Shown one piece after another: positions 1 through 13,041 of a stretch of 64,000 nt of DNA; within the stretch, counting starts at the first letter, position 1; every line of letters begins with the position of its first letter. The notes below the pieces were generated by a model. It made no database searches. It was not told the origin of the DNA and worked only from the letters and a program-made list of their open reading frames with translations. The position numbers and the translations under genes were made by a program. This stretch comes from Glandiceps talaboti (lineage: Eukaryota > Hemichordata > Enteropneusta > Spengelidae), in the NCBI RefSeq assembly GCF_964340395.1, contig NC_135563.1, positions 21,417,151 to 21,481,150 on the forward strand, given 5' to 3'.

Positions 1-500
1 TCAGCTGAGAATATGGATAAGTTTTGGACAAAAACTCTTAATAATTTACTCATCAAAGAACACAGATAAAGAGTAATGAGTAAAAAATGATATCATGTAA
101 TAATCTAATCATGTCAGCTGAGAGTGAACATCCTTAAATGTTGTATTCTTGAATACAAATTTCAAATTATAATTAATGTCATTGTATATATATCTTGGGG
201 TAATACTCTCAATAAAGTATAACTAAGAAGTATGTTTTGGTATTAAAATGTATTGTATTGATTAGTATAGTAGACTCTACCCTCACTCCCCTCACCCGAA
301 GTTTTTCGTGTCAGGAATTTTCAGTGTGCAGTTATTATCAATGCTTGCAATTTTTATTCGAATGGGTATGAGTAGGAAACGAACTGGACACAGTCCTGTA
401 GACTAACTATTTGGCGTCCCGGAATTGACCCATGATGCCGTTTTGGTCCCTTGCTTCCCTATGTCAAATAGTCGCTTATATATCTGTGGTACTATTGTAC
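1..500. other. AT-rich non-coding DNA
   Basis: I see no coding frame, RNA or clear repeat structure here. The 10-mer TCAGCTGAGA occurs at the first base and again near 115, which is too short to call a repeat. Confidence 0.5.
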
Positions 501-504
501 TCTA

Positions 505-580
505 ACGGGGTTCGAACTGGAAACAATTACATAGGCTTAGGTCTCGATGTCCACTACTTTAACCACTACTCCACATGTCT
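505..580 (-). repeat. tRNA-derived SINE-like head (decayed)
   Basis: Read on the minus strand this contains an A-box-like stretch (GGAGTAGTGGTTAAAG) followed about 45 bases later by a B-box-like AGTTCGAACCC, the spacing of a tRNA-type RNA polymerase III promoter. The T-arm stem next to the TTCGAAC loop does not pair, so it is not a working tRNA gene. A tRNA-derived SINE head is the simplest reading; the body would extend toward position 300. A second tRNA-like head lies at 12871-12940. Confidence 0.45.
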
Positions 581-720
581 GTTGTGATTTCCTATGTTAC
601 ATTATCTATATATCTTATAACTAATTGCCTTCAGTGAAAAAAAAAATCTTTCATCTTTAAAACTTTATGAGAATCGAACATTGGAACATGAGGCTGAGGT
701 AAATGTGTTGCGCGCGCGTG

Positions 721-1697
721 TGCTCATTATTTGCTAAATTTGCCTAAAAAAGAAGGGGTAGGTAGGACACTCTTCTTTTTCTCTGTATGCGTGAAACCAC
801 ATCGCCCTCATTCAAACGGGGGCATGAGGCAACAATTCTAGTGAACTCCGAAATTGATAATGATATACAGGTAATAAAGGCCCAAGTTAGCTATGAGTCA
901 TATTTACATACTTACTTCTCTATTTATATAGTATATGAAACATTTTTAATAATCGCAGAAAAAGTTTATATAAATATGGAAGACTCGTAAAGAAATAGAG
1001 GAAAAGAAAGTAAACGGAGAGACATGGTGCAAAATTGACGCTTAGTGCGTTCGCGACAGCTGACACGCTGCTTGCCGTACTCGAGCTCAAATGCATTCCT
1101 TGCTTGAACTAGTAATACAGACGGGTAGGACGCGGCATCGAATAAACCAATCAGGATGCTTGAAATCGACCATGTGACCCATGAATTTTCTCTCGAAGCT
1201 TGATACCACCTGCTGCCCTCTTGTGGTGAGATATATATTTCGCATGTTGCTATACATTGTGGCGTTTGCGGGACATTAATTAAAACAGATTGCCAAGACA
1301 GCATATTATTTGAAATGAAGCTCCGAAACGTCGCGTCTTTTGCGAGGGAAATAAACAAAAACACAATCGATAATATTTTTACTTTAATTAATATTTGGTG
1401 CAGAAGAGTTGCGGTAGGCTCGAACACACAGTTGATGCCGGTCTATATTATTTTCATAAAATTACGTACATATAATCATTAAGCAGTTGTTTTCATATCT
1501 GTGTCTCTTCAAATATACACTTTGAATGAAGGAGAAAACGTAACAACATCATTTGACTGAGTAAACAAATACTCGTAAGTTTGCCCAAAACAGAAAGCGT
1601 CCGTGAACAAGGGCGATGTGGCTTCAATCTTTGGACGAGAAAGAACACCAAAGTGTCCTACCCCTTCTTTTTTTAGCAAATTTAGCAAATGCTGAGC
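721..1697. repeat. Inverted repeat pair flanking a 0.8-kb insert
   Basis: The arm at about 721-833 reappears in reverse complement at about 1598-1697. Shared blocks, in the same order, are TTTGCTAAATTTGC, AAAAAAGAAGGGGTAGG, GGACAC and CCACATCGCCCT. Small indels between the blocks show the copies are old. The interior carries a 153-codon open frame on the minus strand (966-1427) with no family resemblance that I recognise. The structure could be a TIR transposon remnant or two inverted copies of one dispersed repeat; no clear target-site duplication is visible. Confidence 0.55.
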
Positions 1698-1699
1698 TC

Positions 1700-2430
1700 G
1701 TGGAGGTTGATTTTTCAAATTCCAGTACTTTCATTGACGTTTGCCAAGATTCGAATCATTCGAGCTCGCGGTCGCGCGACAAGACAGAGAAGTTAATTCT
1801 ATGACCGTTGGTGGCGCTATTCAATCGTACACTCCACAGCGCAGGGTCACGTATACATTCTATTTAAATTTGTATTCCAGCACGATTCGATCGAGTTAAA
1901 TATATGTGTTTCTCTGTCTATTATAATTAGATATTAATTAGCGATTCAAGATACTGAAATAATGATAAACAAGAACGTGACGGAACTTGTTGATGTTGTC
2001 TTATTCACGTTATCCAATATTGTTATAGACACCACAGTTGTTGCCGCACGCCCTTGGTTCAAGCCTTCACGGACGCAAAAGCTGTTACGGGCAAACTTAC
2101 GTGTATTTGTAGAGCCAGTCAATAAGGCTGCTACGTGTTCGCCTTGTGTTTTATTACTATAAGCAAGGAACTATTTTGAGCGTGGGCACAGCAGCACGTC
2201 AGCTGGCATCTGTCATATTATAACTTACTGAGCGATTAAAATATTTTCATTTTTTTAAAGACCAGATAAGTGTACACACATATATGTCATGATGCCGTGT
2301 GTGGGTTTTTTTCACATTGTATTTTTGGCTTTATATTATCCAGAATCCCAAGTATGTGTAAGCATGTAATAAGCTTATAAAATATATTATAAAAAATAAA
2401 GAAACTAGGAACACGTATCATGTATTAAAA
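1700..2430. other. Unassigned DNA
   Basis: Mixed-composition sequence with a short open frame at 1962-2162 (+) that resembles nothing I know. No repeats or RNA genes were seen. Confidence 0.4.
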
Positions 2431-2460
2431 TGTAACTAATGCATAATAATATGATTTTGG

Positions 2461-2522
2461 TCTTTATTATAATCAGTTTCGGTTTTCACTAGAATTACTG
2501 CCTCATGTCCCAAATGATTTGG
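2461..2522 (-). repeat. Inverted partial copy of the 721-890 repeat
   Basis: The reverse complement shares CATGAGGCA, AATTCTAGTGAA and CCGAAA-TGAT in order with 833-890. Both copies can be read in the same frame as GHEA(T/V)ILV followed by an acidic stretch, but the third codon positions match about as well as the others. This looks like shared descent of DNA rather than a protein under selection. Confidence 0.45.
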
Positions 2523-2529
2523 TGCTATC

Positions 2530-3370
2530 AGAAATATAAACTCTAAAACATGTTTTATATAAATTAACTTGTGTGAGTAAGTTGTATAGAAGAAAAAAGA
2601 GACAGCTGTTAAAGTATGACAAACTATGTAAATCTTGTTATGACAAGGCTGCAAGATACAATGAAATTGAAACTATTAGATGTAGAAGACATCAATCAAG
2701 GGTAAGGTTACCATCAGTAATATACAAACCTATCTTTTTTTCTCAAGTTGGTAAGGGGTTGGTGGAGATGGAAGTGCAAAGCTATGATTTATGATATTTG
2801 CATGACATGCATGATAATATTGTTTTGTTTCAAGTTTCTGTTAGATCTCTCAGGACTATATAAAACGTATTTAGCAATCACTAGTGTGCCTTTGCTCAAA
2901 CAGCACTAACTTTGTTGACATTTTTTAGGTTTGACTTAAACATGTACCACCACCCTTCCCTCCCAAACAATCCAAGATTGTGCTACAATGATCACTCTAA
3001 TTTTCTGAATACAATCTTGCCTAAGAATGCCATGCTTACTATTAAAATTTAATAGTTTTTTTTTTATTTAAAAAAAGTTGACACATACATTGTAATTTTC
3101 ACAATTTATTCTGCATATATACAATACTTGCTGAGAAGACAAGAAAAAAATTTGCATGGTAAGTTTTTAGTGTTATCAATGAATACCAGCAATTTTTTTT
3201 TGTATTTCATAACATTTTTATTGGGCTTATTACAAAGATACAACTCTTGTCATGGATGGAAATCTTTAATGTTTTGTATTTGGAAACTTTTCTTAAGTTA
3301 TCAATTTAAAAAACTGTCCCCATTTCTTAATATGTGCATTTAATTTACTTTTTCTAACTGCAATATGAAA
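2530..3370. other. AT-rich DNA with small open frames
   Basis: A basic, Cys-containing open frame at 2573-2701 (+) ends at a donor-like GGTAAGG, and a further frame starts at 3128. I recognise neither and cannot link them to other exons in phase. Confidence 0.3.
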
Positions 3371-3375
3371 CTCCT

Positions 3376-3660
3376 GGAAACTTGTGAATTTTATAAGCAG
3401 TTTTGGACAAAACAATATTTACTTGACTCTTTTAATACAGCTTTTGAAAAAGGGATTTTTCACCATCCCAGACACAGGATGTAATTTGCTTGATTGAGAA
3501 AAACGGAAGAGATAAAAGATATATTCGAAATTGGAGACTTGTGACACTTTTGAATGTAGGAATACCAATATTAGTGAAGACATATGTGATCTCTGCAAAG
3601 TTCACCTTTTTTCAGTTACCTATACTGATTATCTTCCAAAATTGAAATACAGGGAAAACT
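3376..3660 (+). pseudogene. Fossil LINE reverse transcriptase (RT domain start)
   Basis: Two plus-strand frames joined by one frameshift near 3450-3460 rebuild the start of a non-LTR retrotransposon reverse transcriptase. The first frame reads EFYKQFW then DSFNTAFEKG. The second, from 3448, reads FSPSQ, VICLIEKNGRDKRYI, then NWRLVTLLNV. In L1-like LINEs the matching stretch is SxSQ...VI-LIEKK-KDKRYIKNWRPISLLNVD, so the finger motif is plain, with P-I changed to L-V. Similarity fades after about 3600, with a weak QTGYIQGK echo near 3640-3660. No catalytic YxDD block was found. It is an old, 5'- and 3'-truncated, frame-broken copy. Confidence 0.75.
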
Positions 3661-5470
3661 GTGAAAAACATTTAGCTGGAGGTACTAAGGCAGATGAACA
3701 CTTTCAAGATGAACAGCTGCATGGTAAGTCTGATCTTTATACATGTAAACCGTTATTCACTGTGAGCTTTTCAATAGAATGTTTTCAATGATGACATTAT
3801 TGTGTATAATTAACTTGGTCTTTATTTTTCACCGATTTTCACCAGTGAATGTCTTTCTTGTGATTGTATAAATCAAAGTGTTTCAAAAACAACAATCTCA
3901 GATGGCTTTCCTTGCAACATAGTGCAAATATAAGGAGTCATTTTCAGCTTTCATCTGCTTTTTCAAATGGAGAACCAATTTGATTGGTAACTTATACAAG
4001 TATATGTTATTTGCCAAATAAAATTCCATATCTTGCTGCAACAGGCTTTTTTTCTGATAATAATATACCTGAAAAGTGACCTCGACTAGCAAGATGTGGA
4101 AGAGTATTTGGAAAATAACATACCTATACATGTACGTCACCTGCGACAATGAATTCGTTTTTGAATATTTAAAAATACTGTTTCATTTCAAAATAAAATA
4201 AGTTCTGCACTATATTGTTGAGCCCAGTATCATGCACCTCTCGGATGATTGCAATGCAGTTGTTTACATCTCAGCCCTTTGCTCTGTAGTACGACTTAAT
4301 GTGTAATATTTGAAAAATGAGTGTGTCCTTGTTTTGCATACTTTATTCCATTAAAAGTATAGAAATGTTCAGAATATGCTTTGTTTGTTGTAGTCTGATT
4401 TATCTTTGGGGATAAATGCGGATGCATACAAGTTGGGCCAAATCTATTTGCAGCTGAAGAACTGGACTATGAAGAGACATTGCACTATGTTGATGCACAA
4501 AGATAAATAAATGTATGAATACAAAATTGAAATCAAAAGTCAATGAAAGTTGGCACGAAAAATTGGGTCAGGTGATGGGTACATTCTATGCTTAAAAATT
4601 GTAATTGTGGATTTCCATCACTAATTGGGCACGCATCTACCATTGATATTCACTTCTGTTGTACGCAATGTAACTTTGATTTCGACTTGCCTACTACACA
4701 CTCTATGACACATCAAAATGTGCACGCTCTGAGTGAATGGAAATCAAAAATGGTAATTAATGGCTTTCAAGAGAGATATCATTTGAGCAGTCCTGAGTAT
4801 TCATAGAATGTGAACGGAATGTGAACATATTCGAGAACTAATATTGTTGAATTAGCATTGAAAGGGAAGATGAAAATTGCCATGGATCCGAATGTGAATG
4901 TGAATCCAAAATAATATTCAGGCGATACCTGTAGCCTATAAGCCTATATTTTGTACCGACCGGTACAAGGAGGCAGAGTACTCAACTAATGTAAAATCTG
5001 TATATACCAATTTTTAATATCGAAAAATGGCATCAACTGACCTGATATCGTATAGATTATATAACCTCTCTCAGAAATAATATTGGATGGCACAAAATAC
5101 ATGAAAATAACCGCATTTTGGCTTGCAAGAAGTCACTTTCGCGGTACATTTTCTGGTACAGAATACCATGATTCATTGATTGTACAGTACGGTATTCGTC
5201 GTCAGTAAAATGAGACAGAATGCGCAAGGTATCTCAAGTAACTAATGCGGACAGACCGTAACAAGTTGTCGAAAGGCTCTTTATCAGAATTTCATTAATA
5301 ACGACACAAATCCCGAAATGTGGAGAAATACGCCAGCAGGCAAGGCATCCACACATGTCGACCATTTTGAGCGAACAACCAGCTGATGACGTCTGACGTC
5401 ACGAATGTACGTGTCCAGCGCATCTCCATGGCCATTGGGATACGTAGGATACAGATTTTTGAATTTTGCA
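3660..5470. other. Unassigned AT-rich DNA
   Basis: It holds a few 60-80 codon open frames (for example 4588-4806 +, Cys/His-rich) that I cannot assign. No repeat arrays and no RNA genes were seen. Confidence 0.4.
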
Positions 5471-5475
5471 TTTTT

Positions 5476-5728
5476 AATTGTTTTTATCATGGCTTCCTAC
5501 TTGAAAAATCAATGTCAAACAACATGCCAAGTCTTATTTCGTAACTCAATATATTGCAAAATATTACTAAATGATTAAAATGTTTGTTATTGTGGCGGCT
5601 TGTGCGTGCAATAACAATTTTTACACATTTGTTTTGTTTTGTTTTTCAATTTATTGAGTTGCAATCACAGACTTGGTCAATGTTGTTTCACGTTGAGTTT
5701 TCAAGTGGGAAGCCATGATAAAATTGTT
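5476..5728. repeat. Imperfect inverted repeat; member of a dispersed family
   Basis: The reverse complement of about 5476-5558 aligns with about 5645-5728: TATTGAGTT, GACTTGG, ATGTTGTTT, TTTTCAAGT and GGAAGCCATGATAAAA occur in both arms in the same order. The right arm continues into CTCATCCATATGGCCACTTT (about 5744-5763), which recurs near 22018-22037. A weaker copy of the arm lies at about 24500-24650. It is an old, possibly foldback-type element. Confidence 0.55.
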
Positions 5729-6086
5729 TTATAAGTATCAAATCCTCATCCATATGGCCACTTTAAGCTAAAATGAAGTAACGTTCTGTGTATCTGTTAC
5801 CATACAGGCTAAATCTGTACTTGCTTCGAATCAGAGACAGTGACATTTACATCAGACATTTGCCTCCTGAGGGAATCAAGCTCTACGACTATGACAGGAT
5901 GCAAAGTGAAATATGACATCACCTTTCTTGCTTTTATTATATACAGTGAATTCCACACTGAATGCAGAAAATACAATTACTGTAACAGTACATGTATACG
6001 AGACGGTTTATTGTTAAGATGTGACGTAGGAACTTTTATGTACGGTGTTGTTCAGTATTACTAGTAAGGGTCTCCTGGAGTGGGAA

Positions 6087-6157
6087 TGTGTTGTAGGTTT
6101 AGTAAGGATTTGGACCTAGCAGTGCCTCGCTCATCAACAGCTGGTTCAAATATCGTA
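6087..6157 (+). repeat. Possible decayed tRNA-like SINE head
   Basis: A TAGGTTTAGTAAGG stretch that loosely fits a polymerase III A box is followed about 45 bases later by GGTTCAAATATCG, a B-box-like sequence. There is no convincing cloverleaf. This is weak support. Confidence 0.25.
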
Positions 6158-6159
6158 GA

Positions 6160-7130
6160 CGGTGAGTTTCCATACCTGACTACTTATATATACACCAAAT
6201 GTCACACGTGAACCCTACGTCTATATTGATCTGAGAAACATATCTAAGTAATAACCTCGTGCATTTTATCCTTTTTGGCTGATGACAATCACTAGTATTT
6301 CATGTCAGGTTTGTAGTCTTGTGCAAACCAGAATGTCACCACTTTTAAACATAACATATTGATAAAACATAAGTATCACCACTTTGTTTGTGGCGAGCGA
6401 TTTTGAGATAATTAGAAAAGCGTTATCACGACCTAGAAATAACATATTTTGAATCTCTGTAAAGTACCATAATCAGGGTATTATATTCCGTCCCTGACAT
6501 GACGTACGCCAAAGCCGTACGTTAATTCTCAACCGATAATACCAGTACACTCGTTTCACATCTGTATTGGAGAAGATGCTCTACAGCGATGAAGGGAGTG
6601 AGACTAGGTATCGTTAACATGAGCCAGATATATCTATCTCGACATAGTTTCACTTTTTAAAATATTAATCACTAAATGTTCATCTCAATCTAAGCCTAAT
6701 CATTCAATAGATCAATTAACTATTTAGTGCATCAATCATTAATCAGACGTCTAAGGCTTTTGACTTATCATCTATTATAGGAATTTCAGACGTTTCATTA
6801 TTGACAGATATATAGATAGATAGATATTATTGACGTTAACTATCAAGTCCGAAAAAAAACCACTGACTTTTATATCAATCCATTCACTTGACTGTCTTCT
6901 ACGAACAATTGTTCATTATCGATTTGGTTACCTTGTAATATAACAAGTTCTGGGGGCATATTAACCAAGGTAAGGTTACATAGTATAGTATTCATATTTT
7001 ATTCAGACTATCATGGATATTTGATATTTTCTGTCAATTTTGTACTTCAGGCAGTACAAAAATTTAACAACCGTCAAGTCACGTTCAAAATTTTAACAAC
7101 CGTGAAGTCATTTTCAAATATATATATATA
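6160..7130. other. Unique-looking AT-rich DNA
   Basis: Nothing coding. A short direct repeat of the ACAACCGT(C/G)AAGTCA type occurs near 7070-7105, just ahead of the hairpin element. Confidence 0.4.
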
Positions 7131-7139
7131 AATTATATA

Positions 7140-7353
7140 TATATAAACTCAGTATATATGTCTATACTGGAGTAAACAGTATACAATAAACAGTAAACAA
7201 TAAATATGTATGTAGAGCGGTATAAATAACAGTATAAAGTAAGATACACAGGAGCCGCTACACAGTGTTTCACACTGTTACAGACATCAGTCGTCTAATG
7301 ATCGCAACGTGAAACACTGTGTAACGGCTCATGTGTATCTTACTTTATACTGT
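7140..7353. repeat. Hairpin (foldback) element at an AT microsatellite
   Basis: Arms at 7229-7274 and 7308-7353 are inverted copies with three mismatches in 46 bases (both contain ACAGTATAAAGTAAGATACA on one strand), separated by a 33-base loop. The preceding 90 bases (AACTCAGTATAT, GTCTATACTGGAGTAAACAGT, AGAGCGGTATAAATAAC) recur at 45010-45090, again directly beside an (AT)n run. This is probably a small non-autonomous mobile element that carries or seeds AT microsatellites. Confidence 0.7.
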
Positions 7354-7361
7354 GTACATAT

Positions 7362-8410
<1,049 letters not shown>

Positions 8411-8414
8411 TTTA

Positions 8415-8600
8415 CAGTTCACAACTATGACATGACCAGATCCTAACAATTTACAACTATGACTTGGCCAGATGTTATCACAACTTTGACTTGACCGTGC
8501 AGATATTACCACCTCACAACTTTGACATGACCATGCAGATATTACCACCTCACAACTTTGACTTGAGCAAATGTTAACAGTTAACAACTTTGACATAATA
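8415..8600. repeat. Degenerate minisatellite, units 33-39 bp
   Basis: Around five or six units carry CACAACTTTGAC(A/T)TGACC and an AGATATTACCACC half. Two neighbouring units are nearly identical and the outer ones are decayed. The frame open across it on the minus strand (8366-8686) is a by-product. Confidence 0.7.
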
Positions 8601-9027
8601 TAACCAACAAATGTTATCTCAAGTTCAAACCCTTTTACTAGTAAATACTCCATTTTCGCGGTGCTTGACATGATTATCTCGCTCATTTCAAACCTTCTGG
8701 TACATACACTTTATTGAAGTGAATGTTTGTTAGTGTCAGAAATGTGTCATGTCTTATTTATGAATGAAGTGATTGTTATACATAATTCTCCACTCCATTG
8801 AAATTGCTTATCTTTTTTTTTAATCATTGTTGACACCAGAAAAGGAAATGTCATTTTCTGCAAAAATGTCCCCTCCCGTCGAGGGCAATGGTAATTGGAT
8901 TACCAGTAGCCTACTTCTAAAGTAATGTGAATCTGTATAACAATGTACCGCTGGTTTTGATGTCATAATTATTACTAGTAGTTTTTTTTTCACTGCATGG
9001 CCGAACAAAGTATGTTTCATCTGAAAT

Positions 9028-9397
9028 GTGAGTGAGTGAGTGAGTGAGTGAGTGAGTGAGTGAGTGAGTGAGTGAGTGAGTGAGTGAGTGAGTGAGTGAG
9101 TGAGTGAGTGAGTGAGTGAGTGAGTGAGTGAGTGAGTGAGTGAGTGAGTGAGTGAGTGAGTGAGTGAGTGAGTGAGTGAGTGAGTGAGTGAGTGAGTGAG
9201 TGAGTGAGTGAGTGAGTGAGTGAGTGAGTGAGTGAGTGAGTGAGTGAGTGAGTGAGTGAGTAGTTGAGTGGGTGAGTGAGTGAGTGAGTGAGTGAGTGAG
9301 TGAGTGAGTGAGTGAGTGAGTGAGTGGGTGGGTGGGTGAGTGAGTGAGTGAGTGAGTGAGTGAGTGAGTGAGTGAGTGAGTGAGTGAGTGAGTGAGT
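9028..9397. repeat. (TGAG)n microsatellite, 370 bp
   Basis: A nearly pure tetranucleotide array with three short GGTG/AGTT interruptions near 9261-9275 and 9325-9340. Minus-strand frames reading Leu-Thr-His-Ser repeats are translations of this array, not genes. Confidence 0.98.
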
Positions 9398-9399
9398 TA

Positions 9400-10465
9400 T
9401 CAAAATTGATTTTATAGTTCATGTATAATTGCAATGGTATATCGCAATTGTGGACAGAATTAATGCTTCTTTCTGATAATTTCACCTGTTATGATCGATA
9501 CTTTCGTCAAACTGTTTATTTACTTGTTCTGCTGCTGTTCTTCACTTAATTTTATGAGAGCATGTTGATTGGAACAGTTGACACGTTACTCACGGGTAAT
9601 CTATATTTTGTATTGCTTTCAGAACTGAAATATAACAATATATTCTACTTGAAACAGTCCCAGTCAATAAATGCAATTCTATGTTTCGAATAAATATTCT
9701 TTCTCATAGGATATCAAGGCACGACAAAGAGTAGGTCACCACCTGACTATCTAAATGTACGACAAACCGTACAACGGTTAAATTACGAGCGGAACGATCT
9801 AAAAGTCACGCACACTAAAAAGAACCCTATAGAACACGCCTGAAAGATAGAATAAGCGTAGTTAGATATTGGGGAATGATGTAACTAATCTATTAATTCC
9901 ATGGCTTTCCAGCATCTGAGATGGAAAATGATTTCCTCCTTCTTCAACCTCAATCGATCCTCATCACCAGAAACCTTACAAATTCGTGAAATATACATAT
10001 CTGATACACTGTAATCGTTAGTAATAAAATGAACATATACAGGATAGTTACGATTCTTTTGTCTGGTAAGACGGAGATGTTTCACGACACTATCACCAAG
10101 ATGATGTACAGTCGAACCTATATAATACAAGAAAACCATTTCTGGCATGTAATGCAATACACTACGTTACTACTAATACAGGTAAATCTACTCGTAAAAG
10201 CCACACTGTTCTCAGGGCCAAAACATGATTAGTATTAATAATGAAACGACTTGTACCATATCGTGTACGATCGCATGGAAATGAACCAACGTTGACTTCC
10301 AATTCACGTTGTTCTGTATGGACCACCATATCTCTAAGATTGGCATCACGACGCCAAGCTATTAAAAGTGCTTCAGGAAATATTCAATTTGTTACCCTAT
10401 TAGAAAGTAAGATATTAAAATGCTTGTATATGTTTTTAACTCTTGTAGAAAAGGGATGCTATATT
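9400..10465. other. Unassigned DNA
   Basis: Small overlapping open frames occur on both strands (9885-10157 -, 10029-10232 +). None is recognisable and no repeats were seen. Confidence 0.4.
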
Positions 10466-10469
10466 AGAG

Positions 10470-11077
<608 letters not shown>

Positions 11078-11078
11078 T

Positions 11079-11125
11079 TTCTTTATTTATGCATGTCGTC
11101 GCTGAGATACGACCTCCCCCTTAAA
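11079..11125 (-). repeat. Putative retroelement 3' tail (hairpin + TTTATTTA)
   Basis: CTTTATTTA is followed by the stem GTCGT / ACGAC around a nine-base loop. The layout matches the better tails at 13042-13120 and 42010-42095. Here the (GATA)n array sits where the A/T-rich tail would be. Confidence 0.35.
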
Positions 11126-12129
11126 CCGACACAGGCTTCCAGTCAGCTAACAGATGAAATGATAAATTAAAATGACAGTGTTAATTTTTCATTTCACATT
11201 CGAATTATCTCGATTTTGCCCTAAAGTCGTTTGAGGAGTCATGCACAAACTTCTCAATGGCTTCGTCAGATGCCTACGAAACAAATCAAACTTTTAAATT
11301 ATCCGTTTCAATGAAGGTATGATTGTCACTTGTAGTAGGATACAGGAACTTGTAACTTCTTTCGACATTTGCATATTTAAATTCATTTCATTTGGTCACG
11401 GGTTCAAAATCTACAGGGTGTTTAATCATATGTCTCAACCCAAAAGGTTTTATGCATATCGATGGTAATTTTTAATAGTATATACACTGTGACGAGCAGC
11501 ACATCAAAATGGCAGCCCGGTTACTAATCTATCAGAAATATAGACTTATCATCACAATGATTTCCCTTGCATTCGTTGTTGTTACTTACTTACGATATTC
11601 GAATGTAATCTTACTTTTACTGGCATTTAACAGCAATACGATATAAACGTAAGCTATACATTTTTAGCTATAAGATATACTCTCAATTCATACCAATATA
11701 AAGGGTATTGCTGCAGTCAAGCTTACACAGAACTACTTTGTTGTATATCTATCCTTATATTTATGAGTTACCAGTGTGTTGTAATACTTAGGAGAACGTG
11801 TGAACAACTAGTATTAACCCACGCATAAATATCATATATCAGCTGAGAACGTTTCTGGCCTGTAACCATGACACTATGAAGAAATGTGACACTCGCTTCC
11901 TTCAGGCTTGGATAACTGTGCTGAACTGAAGTTTTTTATATGGGAGGGGGAGGGGGCTCCGAACATGGACAAAGTTCAGCCAGGTTGTACGGTAGTTGGG
12001 TTAGGGTATAGAGAAAACCAGCCGTGTAGTTGTTATGTACAGATTGGACTTAAAATGTTAGGTTAGTTTGTGTAGGGAAACTATTGGCGATACGTTCCCG
12101 GATCAGTAATAGTTGATCATTCTTGCTGA
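11126..12129. other. Unassigned AT-rich DNA
   Basis: I see no coding frame or repeat that I can support in this stretch. Confidence 0.4.
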
Positions 12130-12387
12130 ACGTTTTGAAACCAGCCATCTCTTCATCAGTCGCAGTTGTTGTGATACATTCACCTTCCCATATTTGTTTG
12201 CCCAGACTTTACTTGTATTGCTCATCAAGTAGAGATGCCAGTATTTCAACTTTCCTATTATCTAGTTCCCTTTCCGCTAGATTTTTAAATTCGGAACGCT
12301 TCAATTTAGTGTTGACTAATTTGTCTTTTAAGTTCTTGTTTCGCTTTTATGCTATGTTTGGTCTTTTTGGATATAATTGATTTAATA
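12130..12387 (-). pseudogene. Possible Penelope-like element remnant
   Basis: On the minus strand, from 12387 down, one frame reads YPKRPNIA, a stop, then KRNKNLKDKLVNTKLKR and on to a stop at 12209-12211. The pattern P-x-IA-(Y/F)KR-x-KNLKD-x-LV-x-x-KL resembles the linker between the reverse transcriptase and GIY-YIG domains of Penelope-like retroelements, with one in-frame stop. The same strand downstream contains CTGATGAAGAGATGG then TTTCAAAACGTT, similar to sequence found near the ends of such elements. No RT core or GIY-YIG domain is present, so this is a small fossil at most. Confidence 0.35.
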
Positions 12388-12741
12388 TCTCATTGTCTGC
12401 TAATGTGTGTTTGTGGTTTGAGAATCACTGTGTTCTCTGTAAGTTCGAAGTACAGTTTTGTGTCGCTGTTATTTGTTGTAACTCATACACAGCTAAACCG
12501 TCATCTCTATATAAGCCGATACTGCTCTTCTGATGTTTTGTCTACGAGAAAATGAAGAATATACATACCTACTAACTCATAAAATTTCGGCGCCATCGTA
12601 ATTTCCCATTGCGACGTCCACATGAAAAAGAAACCCAAACGCCCCCTGAAAGATAGAAAATATTATATAATATTCACTAGCGCGCACACACAACTCACTC
12701 AGCATAGGTAAATGACTTTTTATCTATTTATTTTTTTATTT

Positions 12742-12755
12742 GTTTGTTTGCTTGC

Positions 12756-12806
<51 letters not shown>

Positions 12807-12807
12807 T
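12742..12807. repeat. (TTTA)n microsatellite
   Basis: A tetranucleotide run, mostly perfect, with TTTG/CTTG variants at its left edge. Confidence 0.95.
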
Positions 12808-12870
12808 TGCACTCCCTTTGTATCAACAAAACACTCTTCTTACGTACATTGTCGTAAATGTAATCAAACC

Positions 12871-12940
12871 AAGGGTGGGTTCGAACCCTGACCGCAGAGT
12901 AGTAAGAGATACGTGGTTTAACCACTCGGATACAGACAAC
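12871..12940 (-). repeat. tRNA-derived SINE-like head
   Basis: The minus strand reads TATCCGAGTGGTTAAACC (A-box-like) and, about 35 bases later, CAGGGTTCGAACCCA (a good B box). Stems of a full cloverleaf do not close. A (TTTA)n run lies 64 bases away on its 3' side, as often found at SINE tails. Confidence 0.5.
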
Positions 12941-13041
12941 CCTTCAATTTCAACACAGAGTAACATAATATATTTATATTACAGTAACTAGAAACAAATC
13001 ACAACGAAATTTATTCGTCGGCAATGACATTAATTCTATAA

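Noticed and set aside
3531-3791. 86-codon Cys-containing open frame that looked like a zinc-binding exon
   Set aside because: An in-frame stop lies at 3513-3515, no acceptor fits, and the neighbouring frame encodes a LINE reverse-transcriptase motif, so this frame is a shadow.
2573-4506. A multi-exon gene joining 2573-2701, 3128-3153, 3531-3721 and 4454-4506
   Set aside because: Donors and acceptors can be placed, but phases conflict or depend on weak acceptors, and part of the path is LINE sequence.
8820-9485. Open frames of 128-221 codons with Leu-Thr-His-Ser repeats
   Set aside because: Pure translation of the (TGAG)n microsatellite; no gene signals.
12871-12940. Functional tRNA gene
   Set aside because: A and B boxes are present but the T-arm and other stems do not pair; SINE-type decay is likelier. 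The same holds for 505-580.
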